Source: CAZBSE01 sp964561115 (GTDB taxonomy: Bacteria > Actinomycetota > Humimicrobiia > Humimicrobiales > Humimicrobiaceae). Taken from it: a DNA stretch of 43,328 nucleotides. How positions within the stretch are numbered: position 1 is the stretch's first letter; each line of letters starts with the position of its first letter. This document shows positions 41,532 to 43,328 of the stretch, piece after piece. The DNA is taken from contig CAZLOE010000010.1 in the NCBI GenBank assembly GCA_964561115.1, forward strand, positions 1-43,328. The letters run 5' to 3'. Below the pieces are notes generated by a model. That model did not search any database and was not told the origin of the DNA. It saw only the letters and a list, made by a program, of their open reading frames with translations. Both the position numbers and the translations under genes were made by a program.

Positions 41532-43328
41532 ATGAATAAAAAAATTAGTATTAAAGATAAAGTCAAAAATGGTCCTGTTGAATCAGAAGAGCTTGAGGTA
41601 GATAAAAAGGTTGATATCAAAGAGTTATTTGACAAAATCGAAGATCTAAAAGTAATATCCCGTATTAATTATGCCGCAAATATGGGGGGAAGTCTAAAAG
41701 ACATAATCAGCATGTTTACGGGTCTGACAAAAAATAATTTCTCCAGTAACGGTGCAACAGTTTATCTTTTAAGCAGCGATAATAAATTCCTGGTGATGCA
41801 GAATTATACGACACCCCGGAATTTACTAAGGAAGATAGAATCATTAATCGGGATAAAGATTAAAGAAGTAAAATTTCCTGTTGTAAAGAATGGCTTTTAC
41901 TATACAGCTCTGGAAAGAAAGAGGCCGCTTATTCTAAATAAACCTGCAGATATAAAAAAATCAATACTGGAATTTGTTGAAAGTATAAAACCCGGATCAG
42001 AGATAATTTATAAATCAATAAAGAAATTAGTACCAGCAATTTACCAGATTATAGGTATTGATTCAGTGATGATAGTCCCTTTGGTCTCAGACGGCAGGAC
42101 AATTGGGATTATTGATATCGGGGGTAGAAGACCCTATAAAGAAGGTGATCTGGATAGGATGATGACTATTTCCAGGGAGATTACTGCAGTTATAAAAAGG
42201 AAATTGGTAGAGGATGAGTTAAGCCATACCAATAAAGAATTGAATATATTGCTGGAAATGAATATTGAGGGGGTACGTTTTATTGATTCTGACTTTAATG
42301 TTCTGAAGGTCAATAAAAAATTTTGTGAGATTTCAGGAGTAGATGAGAATAAAAATCTTGCAAGAAAATGTTATACGGTCTTTCATGGACTTGACTGCAA
42401 TAGACCGACCTGTACATTGAAACAAATACTTGACGGCGTAAAAAAGGTCAGAAAAGAGATAAATATTAATAGAATTGACGGAAAGATACTTCCATGCATA
42501 CTTACCGCACTTCCGCTGAAGGATGCCAATGGGGATATAATCGGTGTAGTTGAGAATTTTAATGATATATCTGAAGTGCGGGAAGCCGAGAAGTCTATGT
42601 TAGAAAGTGAAAAAAGATATAGAGATCTGGCAGAAGCACTTAATGAGATAGTAATTGATCTGGATCTCAAGGGGAAAATCACCTATGCCAATAAAAAAGC
42701 GCTTGATGAAACTGGCTATACCCGGGAGGACCTGGATAATGGGTTAAATATCATGCATTTAGTGGTGCCAAAAGATAAAATCAAACTCGCAGTAGATTTT
42801 GTAAAATTTTTAAGAGGTAAAGATTCAAAAGTGCCTTCTGTCTACATTGTAAAGCGGAAAGATGGAACTGCATTTCCTGCTATTGCTCATCCCAATTATA
42901 TTTTAGATGATAAGGGTAAAGTGATGAGAATAAGAGTAGTAGTAGTAGATGTATCAAATATTGAAAAGGCGGAGGAAAGAGTAAAAGAGAGTGAGAAAAA
43001 ATACCGTCTATTATTCGAGAACTCCCTTGACGGAGTTTACCGGACCACATTAGAGGGTAAATATATTGATGTTAATCCAGCCATGATAAAAATGCTGGGT
43101 TATGGAAGTAGAGAAGAACTTATTAAAATCGATATCCCAACACAGTTATATTACCGGAAGGAAGATAGACCGGGACCGGAACAGAGAAACAAGATATTTG
43201 AGACCCGGCTAAAGAGGAAAGACGGTTCTGTAATAATAGTGGAGATTAACTCAAGAGTAGTCTACAAGTATGAAAAACCGGTATATTATGAAGGAATAGT
43301 CAGGGATATAACAGAACGTAAGGCAGCA
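41532..43328 (+). CDS. GAF-PAS-PAS-PAS sensory protein, 3' end beyond the window
   Basis: The frame stays open from the ATG to the last base, giving the first 599 residues. Residues 40-225 are a GAF domain; 232-348, 365-478 and 490-595 are three PAS domains, each ending in a PAC-like strand (e.g. GIVRDITERKAA). The first PAS has CYTVFHGLDCNRPTC (280-294), a cysteine cluster seen in PAS proteins thought to bind redox or metal signals. A histidine kinase or diguanylate-cyclase output beyond the edge is likely but unseen. It is transcribed in the same direction as phoU, 221 bases on. Confidence 0.85.
   Translation, partial: MNKKISIKDKVKNGPVESEELEVDKKVDIKELFDKIEDLKVISRINYAANMGGSLKDIISMFTGLTKNNFSSNGATVYLLSSDNKFLVMQNYTTPRNLLRKIESLIGIKIKEVKFPVVKNGFYYTALERKRPLILNKPADIKKSILEFVESIKPGSEIIYKSIKKLVPAIYQIIGIDSVMIVPLVSDGRTIGIIDIGGRRPYKEGDLDRMMTISREITAVIKRKLVEDELSHTNKELNILLEMNIEGVRFIDSDFNVLKVNKKFCEISGVDENKNLARKCYTVFHGLDCNRPTCTLKQILDGVKKVRKEININRIDGKILPCILTALPLKDANGDIIGVVENFNDISEVREAEKSMLESEKRYRDLAEALNEIVIDLDLKGKITYANKKALDETGYTREDLDNGLNIMHLVVPKDKIKLAVDFVKFLRGKDSKVPSVYIVKRKDGTAFPAIAHPNYILDDKGKVMRIRVVVVDVSNIEKAEERVKESEKKYRLLFENSLDGVYRTTLEGKYIDVNPAMIKMLGYGSREELIKIDIPTQLYYRKEDRPGPEQRNKIFETRLKRKDGSVIIVEINSRVVYKYEKPVYYEGIVRDITERKAA

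Noticed and set aside
42383..42682. Antisense open frame within the sensor gene
   Set aside because: The plus-strand GAF-PAS frame runs uninterrupted through it.

Overview
The window is a stretch of bacterial chromosome from an AT-rich, probably strictly anaerobic organism. Bacterial signs are Shine-Dalgarno sites ahead of many genes, an FMN riboswitch, sigma70-type promoters, a bactofilin and a PstSCA-PhoU locus. Signs of anaerobic life are two ferredoxin-type proteins, a rubredoxin, a ferredoxin-type complex I-like operon with no NADH module, and the DUF39/NIL-ferredoxin route to homocysteine. I cannot place the lineage from sequence alone. The gene mix resembles uncultured subsurface or sediment bacteria. 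I saw no rRNA, insertion sequence, prophage, CRISPR array or integrase, and no gene-free stretch longer than about 300 bases. TTG and GTG starts are common, so several start sites are judgement calls.

Layout. 1-4417: small membrane proteins (PAP2-like, two DUF2085 paralogs, DUF4190), an inositol-phosphatase-family enzyme and a PHP-domain phosphatase. 4420-6560: divergent larE and larC for the nickel-pincer cofactor, then an AI-2E-family membrane protein. 7756-13846: eight same-strand genes in nuo order (A, B, CD, H, I, J, K, one N/M-like subunit). 13889-16428: two cell-envelope genes (DUF1287; coiled coil plus 3D domain) and a divergent family-4 uracil-DNA glycosylase. 16562-17725: a glycosyltransferase. 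17893-21717: the ribD-ribE-ribBA-ribH operon on the minus strand, with promoter, FMN riboswitch and intrinsic terminator. 21836-24125: rpe, a single-cluster ferredoxin, a 3-methyladenine-DNA glycosylase and an unknown gene. 24130-28419: a TPR membrane protein and the nfeD-slipin-acetyltransferase operon. 28571-30325: rubredoxin and the homocysteine pair. 30506-33789: a small membrane protein, UPF0280, bactofilin and a CapA-like lipoprotein. 33946-37460: DegV, AMMECR1, MEMO-family protein and a GlcNAc-kinase-like ATPase. 37501-41310: tRNA-Thr, tRNA-Tyr and tRNA-Thr, then pstS-pstC-pstA-phoU with no pstB. 41532-end: a GAF-PAS-PAS-PAS sensory protein cut by the window edge.

The main candidate for something undescribed is the complex I-like operon. 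Its Fe-S subunits look intact: the four N2-type cysteines in the B subunit and two 4Fe-4S motifs in the I subunit. By-eye alignment shows that the D-like domain lacks both the quinone-site residues of complex I and the NiFe cysteines of hydrogenases. The membrane subunits have lost most of the charged residues used for proton translocation (both K-subunit glutamates; in the N-like subunit the TM5 glutamate and the TM7 and TM8 lysines). The reading frames are nonetheless undamaged over 6 kb. This suggests a maintained complex with a different job, perhaps ferredoxin-linked electron transfer to an unknown acceptor.

Other points worth a second look are a RibBA whose DHBP-synthase half has lost several active-site residues, a Pst transporter locus without its ATPase, a uracil-DNA glycosylase with an altered motif 2, and a tRNA cluster that keeps an order known from the thrU-tyrU-glyT-thrT-tufB locus of E. 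coli but leads into pstS.
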